Below, one piece after another: positions 54,327-63,872 of a stretch of 64,000 bases of DNA. How positions within the stretch are numbered: position 1 is the first letter of the stretch; the number at the start of each line of letters is the position of its first letter. The DNA is from CAIWHR01 sp963726765 (GTDB lineage: Bacteria > Pseudomonadota > Gammaproteobacteria > Burkholderiales > Casimicrobiaceae), in assembly GCA_963726765.1 (NCBI GenBank), contig CAVSDH010000006.1:62001-126000 (forward strand), read 5' to 3'. Below the pieces are notes generated by a model. The model did not search any database. It had not been told where the DNA came from and worked only from the letters and a program-made list of their open reading frames with translations. The position numbers and the translations under genes were made by a program.

Positions 54327-55463
54327 TCAGCCGTCATCGCGAAAGCGCTGCGCGATCGCGGTGAATTCATCGAAGTTGGCGAGAAATGCGTCGACGACGT
54401 CGGGGTCGAACTGGCGAGCCCGCTCCGAGCGGATGACCTCCCGCGCCTCGTCGAAGGACATTGGCGTTTTGTAGACGCGAGGCGAGATGAGAGCATCGAA
54501 CACGTCGGCAAGGGCCATCAGGCGCGCCGATATGGGGATCGCGTCTTCCGCAAGCCCGTCGGGATAACCCGTCCCGTTCCATCGTTCATGGTGCCAATGG
54601 GCTATTTCCTTTGCGATGACCAGGAAGTCCACCGGTCCCTCGGAATCCCGCTCCGCATGCTCGATCGCATCGGAGCCGAGCTTTGCATGCGTCTTCATCA
54701 CCTCGAATTCCTCGGGGGTCAGCTTGCCCGGCTTCAGCAGGATGTGGTCGGGAATTCCGACCTTGCCGATGTCGTGCAGCGGAGCCGACTTGGTCAGGAG
54801 TTCGATGTTCCTGTCGGTGAGAAATGCGCGGAAACCGGGATAGTCCCGGAGTCTTGCGGCGAGCGTACGCATGTACCCCTGCGTGCGCCGGATGTGATCC
54901 CCGGTCTCCGGGTCCCGCGTCTCCGCGAGGCTCGCAAGCACCCGTATTCCGATGTCCTCGATCTGGTGGTTCTCTTTCATGCGGCGGCTCACCTCCGCCT
55001 CCAGAAAGGCATTCTTGCCGCGCAGCCAATCGCGCGCCCGTTTCACCTCGAGCTGCGTGCGAACGCGCGCGAGAACGACAGAGGGCACGATGGGCTTCGT
55101 GATGAAATCGGCGGCGCCCAGCTCGAGGCCGCGCTCCTCGTCAGCCGGGTCGAGCAGGGCGGTGAGGAAGACCACCGGGATGGTTTGCGTGCCGGGAGCC
55201 GCGCGCAGGCGGTTCAGGACCTCATATCCGTCCATCTCCGGCATCATCACGTCGAGGAGAACGAGATCGGGATGCGGCTCCTGCGCAGCCAACCGGAGCG
55301 CGGCGCGTCCTGAGTTTGCGGCCTTCACCTTGTACCCTGCGTTGCGCAGGATGTCCGCCAGAACGGCCAGATTAGCCGGAACGTCGTCGACAATCAGCAG
55401 CGTCGACCCGCGCACATCCGGGCCGACCGACTCGATGACGGTCGAATTCGTTCGAGAATCCAT
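54327..55463 (-). CDS. Response regulator with HD-GYP phosphodiesterase domain
   Basis: The 379-residue RpfG-like protein would degrade cyclic di-GMP. The REC domain has IVDDVPANL, the phospho-Asp in LVLLDVMMPEMDG and the Lys in ITKPI. The HD-GYP domain has LHDIGKVGIP (HD), HHERWNGTGYPDGL (GYP) and ALADVFDAL. ATG at 55463 is the first before the REC domain; the longer frame upstream is not protein-like. It shares a transcript with the hybrid kinase, its likely partner. Confidence 0.9.
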   Translation of the reverse strand: MDSRTNSTVIESVGPDVRGSTLLIVDDVPANLAVLADILRNAGYKVKAANSGRAALRLAAQEPHPDLVLLDVMMPEMDGYEVLNRLRAAPGTQTIPVVFLTALLDPADEERGLELGAADFITKPIVPSVVLARVRTQLEVKRARDWLRGKNAFLEAEVSRRMKENHQIEDIGIRVLASLAETRDPETGDHIRRTQGYMRTLAARLRDYPGFRAFLTDRNIELLTKSAPLHDIGKVGIPDHILLKPGKLTPEEFEVMKTHAKLGSDAIEHAERDSEGPVDFLVIAKEIAHWHHERWNGTGYPDGLAEDAIPISARLMALADVFDALISPRVYKTPMSFDEAREVIRSERARQFDPDVVDAFLANFDEFTAIAQRFRDDG

Positions 55464-55816
55464 GCTCTGCGACACTTGCGGCCAAACAAAACGCCCAATC
55501 GAAGCTGCGGCGGAGACATTCCGCAGCGCACCGCTCGGATTATCGGCCGCGTCATCAGCGCAGCATTTGTCATGCCACAAAGTCCGTGCGGATTTTCCGA
55601 AACCTCCTGCTGCCGCGCCGCTGTACGCATAGGGAGATTGCACGGCGGGAAGGTTGTCGCCCTCCGCCCGAATAGCCTACTGTTCTGCTGCGTCATTGCT
55701 CGGCCACAAGTTTCCGTCAGTCGGCGAATGATTCGCGGCAACTTCGGTCGACTGACGTCTGTTGCCGTCGCGCTTCGTCGCCTTCGACCGCCGCCGTTGC
55801 CAGGCGGGTCGACGGA
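55464..55816. other. Intergenic region, nothing identified
   Basis: This 353-bp stretch contains the promoter side of the HD-GYP gene and the end of the acetyltransferase gene. I see no gene, hairpin or repeat in it. Confidence 0.5.
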
Positions 55817-56317
55817 TCACGGCACTGACGCGAACAAGACGCATTCCGGTTCGCCGTCCGCGAGCCGAATTCGCCGTTCGCGCCGGAATCCGAGCTTGCC
55901 CAGCAACCGTATCGACTCCACGTTGTGCGGCGACACGACCGCAACGACGCGCGTCATTCCGCGCGATCGTGCAAACGCCATCACCGCCGCCGCCGCTTCG
56001 TGCGCATGGCCCAGGGACCGGAAGGCCGGCAGCAGCGCGTATCCGAGATCGGCGGCGTCGAGCGCGTCGCGCCGGATGAGCCCGCAGACGCCGATCGGCG
56101 TGCGCGAGTCCTTCAGCTCGACGAGGTAGAGGCCGAAGCCGTGCCGGCGGTAACTCGCGACCGGCCCGTCCCGAATGTAGGCGCGGGCCGCCGCCGGCGT
56201 ACGCACGCCGCGGTCCGCGACGTTTCGGATGAATCCGGGGTCGTTCAGCAGCGCGACGATGAATTCGGCGTCATCGGTCGCGAGTTCGCGCAGGCGCAGG
56301 CGTTCGGTCTCGAGCAC
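55817..56317 (-). CDS. GNAT-family N-acetyltransferase (RimJ type)
   Basis: This protein of about 166 residues starts at GTG with LETERLRLRELATDD, the typical opening of Acetyltransf_3 proteins. It also has GLYLVELKDSRTPIGVCGL and the acetyl-CoA motif LGHAHEAAAAVMAFA, then HNVESIRLLGKLGF. It lies 31 bp after the deacetylase gene on the same strand. Substrate unknown; a protein or small-molecule amine is possible. Confidence 0.85.
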   Translation of the reverse strand: MLETERLRLRELATDDAEFIVALLNDPGFIRNVADRGVRTPAAARAYIRDGPVASYRRHGFGLYLVELKDSRTPIGVCGLIRRDALDAADLGYALLPAFRSLGHAHEAAAAVMAFARSRGMTRVVAVVSPHNVESIRLLGKLGFRRERRIRLADGEPECVLFASVP

Positions 56318-56348
56318 GGTTGCGCGATGCCCGGGCCGCCGCGCACGG

Positions 56349-57275
56349 TCAGGACGCGACGAGGAGTTCGCGAATGTGCTCGGCGACGCTGCGGCCGAGC
56401 GCGCCCAGCGCGTAGCCGCCTTCGAGCGTCGAGACAATGCGACCGCACGCATGTGCGCGTGCCACGCCGACGAGCTCGCGGGTCACCCACGCATAGTCGG
56501 CCTCGGTGAGCTTGAGCCCGGCCAGCGGATCCTCGCGATGCGCATCGAAGCCCGCCGAGACGTACAGCATTTCCGGCCGGTGCGCCTCCAGCGCAGGCAG
56601 CCAGTGCTCGCGCACTGCGGCACGAAAGGCGTCGCTTCCGCTTCCCGCGGGCAGCGGAATGTTCACCATGTTGGGCCCCAGCGGCTCCACACCCGAATAC
56701 GGGTAGAGCGGATGCTGGAACGTGGAGACCATCAGCACGCGCGGATCGCCGGCGAAGATTTCCTCGGTGCCGTTCCCGTGGTGGACGTCGAAATCGATCA
56801 GCGCGACGCGCTCGATGCCGTGCGCGGCGAGCGCGTGCGCCGCGCCGACGGCAACGTTGTTGAGGAGGCAGAACCCCATCGCGCGGTTGCGCTCCGCATG
56901 GTGCCCCGGAGGGCGAACGGCGCAAAACGCCCGCGCACACCGGCCGCTTGCAACGAGATCCGTCGCGAGCACCAGCGCACCGGCGGCATGAAGCGCGGCT
57001 GAGAGCGAATGCGGGCACATCGCCGTGTCGGGATCGATGTAATGCAATCCGGAGACCGGACTCTCGGCCTCGAGCGTCGCGAGGTAGCCCTCGCCGTGCA
57101 CGCGCGCGAGCTGCTCATGGGTCGCCGCGGGCGCTTCGTGGTGCTGCAGGTAACCGTCGAGGCCCGCGCTGATGAGGCGGTCTCCGACCGCCCGCAACCG
57201 GTCGGGACACTCGGGGTGATAGGGCCCCATGTCGTGCAGCAGCGAGGAAGGATGAGTGATGAAGGCGGTCGGCAC
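56349..57275 (-). CDS. Histone-deacetylase family protein
   Basis: The 308-residue zinc hydrolase has AFITHPSSLLHDMGPYHPE at the start, the His pair in VRPPGHHAE, the metal ligands in IDFDVHHGNGTEE (Asp and His), SAGFDAHREDP and the STLEGGY end. Bacterial members deacetylate acetoin utilisation proteins, polyamines or lysines. GTG at 57275 gives the normal start; no strong ribosome site is seen. It precedes the acetyltransferase. Confidence 0.9.
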   Translation of the reverse strand: MPTAFITHPSSLLHDMGPYHPECPDRLRAVGDRLISAGLDGYLQHHEAPAATHEQLARVHGEGYLATLEAESPVSGLHYIDPDTAMCPHSLSAALHAAGALVLATDLVASGRCARAFCAVRPPGHHAERNRAMGFCLLNNVAVGAAHALAAHGIERVALIDFDVHHGNGTEEIFAGDPRVLMVSTFQHPLYPYSGVEPLGPNMVNIPLPAGSGSDAFRAAVREHWLPALEAHRPEMLYVSAGFDAHREDPLAGLKLTEADYAWVTRELVGVARAHACGRIVSTLEGGYALGALGRSVAEHIRELLVAS

Positions 57276-57462
57276 GGGGTTTGCTTGAACTTCGGGGCTT
57301 GGGGGACCGAAATCGGCGCTCGGGGAAGCGGGGTCCACTCCATTCTGCGGCACCGCTGAATGGAGTGTAGCCGGTGCCCGTCGGTCGTGACTAGACGGCC
57401 GGTCCCCCGTACAGTGGCGCGAGCCCGACCTTCCCCCAGACAACCGCCGGATTCCTCCCCTC

Positions 57463-58422
57463 ATGACCGTCCGCTCCCTAGGCCACGCCAACGTCCCGCT
57501 CGCGCAACGGCTTGCTGCCGTCCTGGCGCAGCTCGACCGGATCGTCGTCGGCAAGTCCGAACCTCTGAAGCTCGCCCTCGCGTGCCTGCTGGCGCGCGGG
57601 CACCTGCTCATCGAAGACATTCCCGGGGTGGGCAAGTCCACCCTGGCGCAGGCGCTCGCCGCAACGCTCGGCCTCAAGTACGCACGCGTCCAGTTCACGA
57701 GCGACCTGCTTCCGGCGGACGTGCTCGGCGTGTCGATCTACGATGCGTCCGTCCAGGCGTTCAAGTTCCATCCGGGGCCGGTCTTCAATTCGGTTCTCCT
57801 GGCCGACGAGATCAACCGCGCGCCGCCCAAGACCCAAAGCGCGCTGCTCGAAGCGATGGAAGAGCGGCAGGTCTCCCAGGACGGCGAGACGCGCCGCCTG
57901 CCCGAGCCGTTTTTCGTCATCGCCACGCAGAATCCGGTCGAGCAGATCGGCGCCTACCCGCTGCCCGAGTCGCAGCTCGACCGCTTCCTGATGGCGATCG
58001 AAATCGGCTACCCCGATCCCGCTGCCGAGCGGGAGCTGCTGACGGGCGGTGACCGACGCGCGCAGATCGCGACATTGGCGCCGCTGGCGGATCCTCCCAC
58101 GCTCCTCGAATGGCAGCGCGAAGCCGCGGAGGTGCACGTCGCGCCCGCGCTGCTCGACTACATCCAGGCGCTGCTTGCCGCCACCCGCGGAAACGTCGGG
58201 GGAGGCGCGGATGCCGGCGCCCGTCGCGGCCTTTCTCCGCGGGCCGGCATCCTGCTCCTGGCCGCGGCACGGGCATGGGCGCTGGTCGCGGGCCGGCCGA
58301 TGGTCGTGCCGGAGGACGTGCAGGCGGTCTTTCCCTCGGTCGCGGGCCACCGGCTCGCCGGGGGCGCCCGAAGCGGCGCGCTGCAGGCGCAATCGCTGTT
58401 GCGCGCGGTCACCCTACCGTAG
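57463..58422 (+). CDS. MoxR-type AAA ATPase
   Basis: The 319-residue ATPase has Walker A DIPGVGKSTLAQAL (about 52-65), Walker B LLADEINRAPPKTQSALLEAMEE, sensor-1 in FVIATQNPVEQ and the GAYPLPESQLDRF segment. MoxR proteins act as chaperones for partners often carrying VWA or DUF58 domains. It is the first gene of a rightward operon with DUF58 and transglutaminase proteins. Confidence 0.93.
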   Translation: MTVRSLGHANVPLAQRLAAVLAQLDRIVVGKSEPLKLALACLLARGHLLIEDIPGVGKSTLAQALAATLGLKYARVQFTSDLLPADVLGVSIYDASVQAFKFHPGPVFNSVLLADEINRAPPKTQSALLEAMEERQVSQDGETRRLPEPFFVIATQNPVEQIGAYPLPESQLDRFLMAIEIGYPDPAAERELLTGGDRRAQIATLAPLADPPTLLEWQREAAEVHVAPALLDYIQALLAATRGNVGGGADAGARRGLSPRAGILLLAAARAWALVAGRPMVVPEDVQAVFPSVAGHRLAGGARSGALQAQSLLRAVTLP

Positions 58423-58477
58423 TCCGGTCCGGCGATCCCGTCGCCAGCCGCCGGTTCGTTCGGTCCGCACAAGCGAG

Positions 58478-59479
58478 ATGTCCGTCACCGCGAGCACCAT
58501 CGACACCGCGCGGCCGCCGCGCGAATCCTGGGGCGCGCGATGGCGGCAGCGCCTCTTTCGGATGCAGCCCGGCGACCACGACGCCGTGGTGCTGCGGCAC
58601 AGCCGCATCTACATCCTGCCCACGCGACGCGGCATCGCGGTCTCCGGGGTGATCGTGCTCATGCTCCTCACTTCGCTCAACTACTCGCTGTCGCTCGGTT
58701 TCGCGGTGACTTTCCTGCTGGCCGGACTCTCGGCGGCAGCGCTCCTGCACACGTTCCGCAACATGGCGGGAATCGAGCTCACGCCGCTCGCCGCCGGCGA
58801 GACGTTCGCCGGAGGCGCGCTGCCGTTCACGCTGGCGTTGGGGGGCACCGTCACGTCGCGGCATTCCATCTCCATCGCCGCCGGCGGCAGCGTCCCCGTC
58901 ACGGTCGACATCATTCCGGACGCGACGCTTCCGGTGACGCTCGAAGTCCCGGCGCCGAGGCGCGGACGCGTGGCGCTCGGGAGGGTGACGCTGTCGTCGG
59001 ATTTCCCGGTGGGACTCTGGCGCGCCTGGGCCTACGTTCACTTTCCGCTCGCCGGCGTCGTGTTTCCGTCTCCCGAGGCCGACGCACCGCCGCTTCCGTC
59101 GGGACAGGAAGGCGACGACGATCATGCGGCGTCGCGCGAAGGCGACGCCGACCTTTCGGGATTGCGGGGCTACCAGCCCGGCGATCCGCTGCAACGCGTC
59201 GCATGGAAGGCCGTCGCGCGCGGCGCCGGGTGGCACACGAAGCAATTTGAAGGCGGCGGCAGCAAAGGGCCGGCAGAGCTCGCATGGAGCGGTCTGCCGC
59301 CCGCGCTCGACAACGATGCCCGCATTGCGCGTCTCGCCGCGTGGGTGCTCGCGGCGGAGCGCATCGCGCGCCCGTTCGCACTGCGCATTCCGGGGACGAC
59401 GTTGTCTGCCGGACAGGGTCGCGAGCACCGGCGCGCCGCGCTTACGGCTCTCGCAATGCTTCCCGAGAATCCGGCATGA
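58478..59479 (+). CDS. DUF58-family membrane protein
   Basis: The 333-residue protein has two close hydrophobic helices (about 55-95, GVIVLMLLTSLNYSLSL) and a DUF58 domain containing GDADLSGLRGYQPGDPLQRVAWKAVAR and WHTKQFEG. ATG at 58478 begins 55 bases after the MoxR stop. It is the standard partner in MoxR operons; its biochemical role is unsettled. Confidence 0.88.
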   Translation: MSVTASTIDTARPPRESWGARWRQRLFRMQPGDHDAVVLRHSRIYILPTRRGIAVSGVIVLMLLTSLNYSLSLGFAVTFLLAGLSAAALLHTFRNMAGIELTPLAAGETFAGGALPFTLALGGTVTSRHSISIAAGGSVPVTVDIIPDATLPVTLEVPAPRRGRVALGRVTLSSDFPVGLWRAWAYVHFPLAGVVFPSPEADAPPLPSGQEGDDDHAASREGDADLSGLRGYQPGDPLQRVAWKAVARGAGWHTKQFEGGGSKGPAELAWSGLPPALDNDARIARLAAWVLAAERIARPFALRIPGTTLSAGQGREHRRAALTALAMLPENPA

Positions 59480-59515
59480 GCGCGAAGGGCCGCCCCGAGC
59501 GCGAAGGACTCTCCA

Positions 59516-61660
59516 ATGAGCGCCGCCGTCGCGCCCGCTACGCGAGCGGGAGCGATCGCCACGCGACGCTCGCCCGCACCGCCACGGTCTCCGCTGTCGG
59601 CTGCGCAGGTCCGCTGGCTTGGCGTCCTGTTGCTTGCCACCATGCTGCCGCAGGCGCCGTACGTCCCGATCTGGGTCGCCGGGTTCGGAATCATGCTGGT
59701 TGCGCTCCGCATGCTGCTCCTGCGCCGCGACCGCGTCCGGGCGGATGCGAAGCCGGCGCGGATCTCCTCGTGGGCGCTCGCGCTTTTCGCCGTCGCTTCC
59801 GGTTTTGCAATCCGCCAGTCGTTCGGCTACTTCCTCGGTCGCGATCCATGCGTCGCATTCCTGTTCGTGCTGGCGGGCATCAAGTATCTGGAGGCGCGCA
59901 ATGCGCGGGACGGCACGCTGCTGGTCTGCCTCGCCTGCTTCCAGATCATCACGCCGTTCTTCTTCAGCCAGTCCTTGCTGGCAGCGCTCGCCGCGTTGCC
60001 GGCGCTCGTGGTGCTCGGAGCAACGTTGCAGGTCCTGGCACGGTCGACGTTACGCGACCTTCAGCTTCGCGACTGGCGGATCCCGCTTGCCCGGACGGCG
60101 AAGCTGTTCGCACAGGGGATTCCGCTCGCTGCCCTCCTGTTCGTCCTGTTTCCGCGCTTGGCGGGTCCGCTTTGGGGCCTCCCCAGCGACGCGGGCTCGC
60201 GCTCGGGACTGTCCGAGCACATGGAGCCGGGATCGATCAGCGAACTCTCGCTGAGCGACGCCGTCGCCTTTCGCGTCGATTTCGAAGGCACGGTGCCGCC
60301 CCGGGCGCAGAGATACTGGCGTGGCCCGGTGATGTCCCGTTTCGATGGTCGCGGATGGGTCGCCAGCGATCGCCGCACCCCCCCCGGGCCGCGGCCCCTC
60401 GGAAAGGAGATCGTGTACTGGGTCATGCTCGAGCCCCACTGGAAATCGTGGCTGTTCGCGCTGGATCTGCCCGTGGGCCCGCCGACGACGGACGTCGTTG
60501 CCGACGCTGGTTCCGTGCCATCGGCGATCGGCATACTCACCGGCGACCAGCGTCTCGTCGCCAGCGCGCCGGTTGCGCAGCCGGTGCGGTACCGCCAGGC
60601 GTCGATTCCGGGCGACTCGTTCGCCGCCGCGCGCGGCGATGCGTCCGAATCGGAGCGCATGGAAAACCTGCAATTGCCTCAAGGGACGCGCGACGCCAAT
60701 CCGCGAGCGGTCGCCTTTGCGCACGAACTTCGTGCCCAGCATCCGGACGACGCCGATTTCGTCCAAGGTGTTCTGCGCTGGTTTCGCGCCGAGCCGTTCT
60801 TCTATACGCTGGCCCCGCCGCTGCTCTTGGGCCCCGACCCCGTCGACGCGTTCCTGTTCGACCAGCGACGCGGATTCTGCGAGCACTACGCGAGCAGCTT
60901 CGTCGTGCTGCTGCGCGCCGCCGGCATCCCGGCGCGCGTCGTCACGGGCTACCAGGGCGGCGAGATCAACCCGACGGGCGGCTACCTCATCGTCCGCCAA
61001 TCCGATGCCCATGCGTGGGCCGAGGCGCTGATCGACGGAACGTGGCGCCGTTACGACCCGACCGGCGCGGTCGCGCCGTCGCGCATCGAACGGGGACTGG
61101 GCGGCGCGCTGCCGACAAGCGAATACGTGCCCCTCCTCGCACGGCTCGACCGGGGTTGGTTTCAGGAGGTGCAGCTCAGCTGGGACGCGTTCAACCACGA
61201 CTGGCGCCGACAGGTGATCGGGTTCAACTACGACAAGCAGCGGTCGCTGTGGCGCAACTGGCACATGGACGGGATGTCGCCGGCGCTCGTCACCGCCATC
61301 GCTGCGACGATCGTCGGCCTCTGGGGCGCCGGATTGCTCGGGCTCATCTCGTGGTGGAGACGCCGCAGCAGCGATCGCGCGCGCCTCCTGTGGGATTCGC
61401 TCTGCCGCCGCCTCTCGCAGGCGGGACTGCCGCGGCACCCGCACGAGGGGCCACTCGATTTCGGGGCGCGCGCCTCGGAGCGCTGGCCGGAGTTCGCGGT
61501 CGCTTTCCGCATCATCGCGGAATCGTACGCCCTGCTTCGCTACGGCCCCTCTCCGCCGACCGCGGACGCGTCGGAGCGGCGTGTCGCCGCGCTCGCGCGA
61601 CTTGCGCGCGCGATCGAAGTTCTGCCGACACCGGCGGCGTTGCGGTCGACGCCGTCCTGA
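59516..61660 (+). CDS. TgpA-type membrane transglutaminase-like protein
   Basis: The 714-residue protein has N-terminal membrane helices (about 30-190), a large periplasmic transglutaminase-like domain with the Cys-His-Asp triad in GFCEHYASSF, DAHAWAEAL and RYDPTGA, one more helix (about 595-618, LVTAIAATIVGLWGAG) and a DUF4129-like cytoplasmic tail. TgpA of Pseudomonas is the model. Its stop lies directly against the convergent rpoS stop. Confidence 0.92.
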   Translation: MSAAVAPATRAGAIATRRSPAPPRSPLSAAQVRWLGVLLLATMLPQAPYVPIWVAGFGIMLVALRMLLLRRDRVRADAKPARISSWALALFAVASGFAIRQSFGYFLGRDPCVAFLFVLAGIKYLEARNARDGTLLVCLACFQIITPFFFSQSLLAALAALPALVVLGATLQVLARSTLRDLQLRDWRIPLARTAKLFAQGIPLAALLFVLFPRLAGPLWGLPSDAGSRSGLSEHMEPGSISELSLSDAVAFRVDFEGTVPPRAQRYWRGPVMSRFDGRGWVASDRRTPPGPRPLGKEIVYWVMLEPHWKSWLFALDLPVGPPTTDVVADAGSVPSAIGILTGDQRLVASAPVAQPVRYRQASIPGDSFAAARGDASESERMENLQLPQGTRDANPRAVAFAHELRAQHPDDADFVQGVLRWFRAEPFFYTLAPPLLLGPDPVDAFLFDQRRGFCEHYASSFVVLLRAAGIPARVVTGYQGGEINPTGGYLIVRQSDAHAWAEALIDGTWRRYDPTGAVAPSRIERGLGGALPTSEYVPLLARLDRGWFQEVQLSWDAFNHDWRRQVIGFNYDKQRSLWRNWHMDGMSPALVTAIAATIVGLWGAGLLGLISWWRRRSSDRARLLWDSLCRRLSQAGLPRHPHEGPLDFGARASERWPEFAVAFRIIAESYALLRYGPSPPTADASERRVAALARLARAIEVLPTPAALRSTPS

Positions 61661-62689
61661 TCAGAGCAGCGAATCGCGGTCGAGGCCGCGGCGCTTCAGC
61701 CGCTCGCGCAGCTTGTCGAGGGCCTCCGCCTGAATCTGCCGCACGCGCTCGCGTGTGACGGCGAGCTCGCCCGCCAGTTCCTCGAGCGTTGCGACTTCCC
61801 GCCCGTTGAGCCCATACCGGCGCTCGATCACCGTCCGCTGGCGATCGTTGAGCTCGGAGAGCCACAACCGCACCCACGCCTCGATCTCCGAGTTGTGCAG
61901 CAGCAGCTCCGGCGCGAGCGCGTTCTCGTCCGCGACGCCTTCCGCGATCGACACGCCTCGATCGCGGTCCATCGGCGCATCGAGCGAGGTGACGTGCTCG
62001 TTGTAGCGCAGCACGCGCCGCACCTGCTCGACCGGCTTGCCCAGCAGGTGGGCGACGTCGTCGAGCGTCGCTTCGCGACCTTCGGGCAATCCGTGCATTT
62101 CGAGGTGGCGCATCGCGCGCAGCACGACGTTGAGTTCCTTGACCACGTGCGCGGGCAGGCGGATCGTGCGCGACTGGCTCATGATCGCGCGCTCGACCGA
62201 CTGCCGGATCCACCACGTCGCGTAGGTGGTGAAGCGGAAACCGCGCTCGGCGTCGAATTTCCCGAGCGCGTGGATGAGGCCGAGATTGCCTTCCTCGATC
62301 AGGTCGGGCAGCGCGAGTCCGCGATTGGTGTAGTGCTTGGCGATGCTGACCACGAGGCGCAGGTTGCGCTCGATCAGCTCCTGGCGTGCGGAAAAATCGC
62401 CCTTCGCCATCGCCCGCGCGAGCGACAGTTCCTCGTCGGCCCTGAGCAGCGTGTGCTGGCCGATCTCGTTGAAGTAGAGCTGCGCGATGTCGTTGACGAA
62501 ATCCGCGGAGAGCCCGGGCTCCGGCTCGGCGAGCGGCAGCTCCCGCGTCCAGCGGTCCGGCTCGGGCGCAGCGGCGCGCGCTTCGCGATCATCATCGACG
62601 CCCGCATCGGATTGCAGCGGGTCCGCATGCTCGATGCCGGGCAGCTCCGGGGCCTCGACGACCTCGGTGCGCCGCGTCGACCTCGTCAA
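61661..62689 (-). CDS. rpoS: Stationary-phase sigma factor
   Basis: This 342-residue sigma-70-family factor carries region 1.2 (DIAQLYFNEIGQHTLL), region 2 (NLRLVVSIAKHYTNRGL, DLIEEGNLGLIHAL and TYATWWIRQSVERAI), region 3, and region 4 with TLEELAGELAVTRERVRQIQ. There is no region 1.1, as in RpoS. The likely start is TTG at 62689 with GAGGGG eight bases ahead; no ATG lies near. It follows nlpD as in most beta- and gammaproteobacteria. Confidence 0.95.
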   Translation of the reverse strand: MTRSTRRTEVVEAPELPGIEHADPLQSDAGVDDDREARAAAPEPDRWTRELPLAEPEPGLSADFVNDIAQLYFNEIGQHTLLRADEELSLARAMAKGDFSARQELIERNLRLVVSIAKHYTNRGLALPDLIEEGNLGLIHALGKFDAERGFRFTTYATWWIRQSVERAIMSQSRTIRLPAHVVKELNVVLRAMRHLEMHGLPEGREATLDDVAHLLGKPVEQVRRVLRYNEHVTSLDAPMDRDRGVSIAEGVADENALAPELLLHNSEIEAWVRLWLSELNDRQRTVIERRYGLNGREVATLEELAGELAVTRERVRQIQAEALDKLRERLKRRGLDRDSLL

Positions 62690-62789
62690 ATTTGTACCCC
62701 CTCGCTTTTCGGGCGCGCGGGCATCGCAGGCTCGTGGTCTTGGTATAGCGTAATCTGCGCGCCCGCGGAGCGGGCAAGTCCGCGCATGC

Positions 62790-63872
62790 TCATGCCGGCG
62801 GCAGGAACTTGAGGGGGTCCACCGGCGTACCGTGCCGGCGAATCTCGAAATGCAGCATCACCTGATCCGCATCCGTGTTCCCCATCTCGGCGATCGGCTG
62901 GCCTTTCGCGACCTGCTGGCCTTCCTTGACGAGAATCTCGCGATTGTGCGCGTACGCGGAGAGCCACGTGGCATTGTGCTTGACGATGATGAGCTTGCCG
63001 TAGCCGCGGATTCCGGACCCCGCGTAGACGACCTTGCCCGCCGCGCTGGCGACGACCGGCTGCCCGGCCTTGCCGGCGATGTCGATGCCCTTCAGATTCG
63101 GATTTTCCGAGACGCCGGTGACGAGCTTGCCGTTCGCGGGCCAGATCCACGCCAGCTTGTCGTCGTCCTCGGGCGCAGCGATTGCCGGCTTCGCGTCGCC
63201 CTTCGGCTCGGGTTTGGGCTCCGCGCGCGCGACCACCGGCGGCGGCGGTTCCGGAGCGGGCGGTGCCGCCGGCGACGCTGCGACGGCGTTGCGCTGGACG
63301 TCGCGCAGCGCCTGCTCGGACCACGGCTCCTTCAGCGCCTTGGGCTGCGTCTTGAGCGATTCGGTGTTGTGCGCGCCCGGAGCCGCGGGGGCGATTGTCG
63401 CAGGCGACGCGGGAGTCCGCACGTCGCCGGCGGCCACCGGCGGTACCGAGCGCAGTGGCGTCGTCGTGACGCCGGACGCCGCCGGCGCGGGCTCGCCCGG
63501 TGCCGTGAGCCGCAATGTCTGGCCCTCGCGGATCACGTTGACGTTTTCGATCGCGTTCCATGCGGCGAGCTCGCGGTAGTCGAGTCCGTTGTCGAGAGCG
63601 ATCTTGTACAGCGTGTCGCCGCGTTTCACCGTGTAGGTCGGCGCCCGTGCATCGGACTCGGGCAGCGGTGCCGGTGCAGGCGCCGCAACCGGCGCGGGCC
63701 GCGCGGGCTTGGCCGTCGAGCGCTCCTCCACCGGCGCCGGCGCTCGCGACGCACAGCCGGCGACGATGATCGCCAGCGCAAGTGCGGCGAGTCGCGCAGA
63801 TCCGGGGAGAGAGGTCGGGGCGGCGGCGGTGAATCGTGACATTGCGCGGTAGCGGTTCGCCGCGTGCGGCAT
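62790..63872 (-). CDS. nlpD: NlpD-like lipoprotein with LysM and M23 domains
   Basis: The product has about 360 residues and a lipobox IIVAGC. A LysM domain (YTVKRGDTLYKIALDNGLDY) binds peptidoglycan. After a Pro/Ala-rich spacer comes a degenerate M23 domain (GKGIDIAG-like LKGIDIAGKAGQPV, AYAHN, MLHFEIRRHGTPVDP) that lacks the first His/Asp ligands, as in amidase activators. ATG at 63872 overlaps the pcm stop (TGATG); ATG at 63842 is an alternative. Confidence 0.92.
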   Translation of the reverse strand: MPHAANRYRAMSRFTAAAPTSLPGSARLAALALAIIVAGCASRAPAPVEERSTAKPARPAPVAAPAPAPLPESDARAPTYTVKRGDTLYKIALDNGLDYRELAAWNAIENVNVIREGQTLRLTAPGEPAPAASGVTTTPLRSVPPVAAGDVRTPASPATIAPAAPGAHNTESLKTQPKALKEPWSEQALRDVQRNAVAASPAAPPAPEPPPPVVARAEPKPEPKGDAKPAIAAPEDDDKLAWIWPANGKLVTGVSENPNLKGIDIAGKAGQPVVASAAGKVVYAGSGIRGYGKLIIVKHNATWLSAYAHNREILVKEGQQVAKGQPIAEMGNTDADQVMLHFEIRRHGTPVDPLKFLPPA

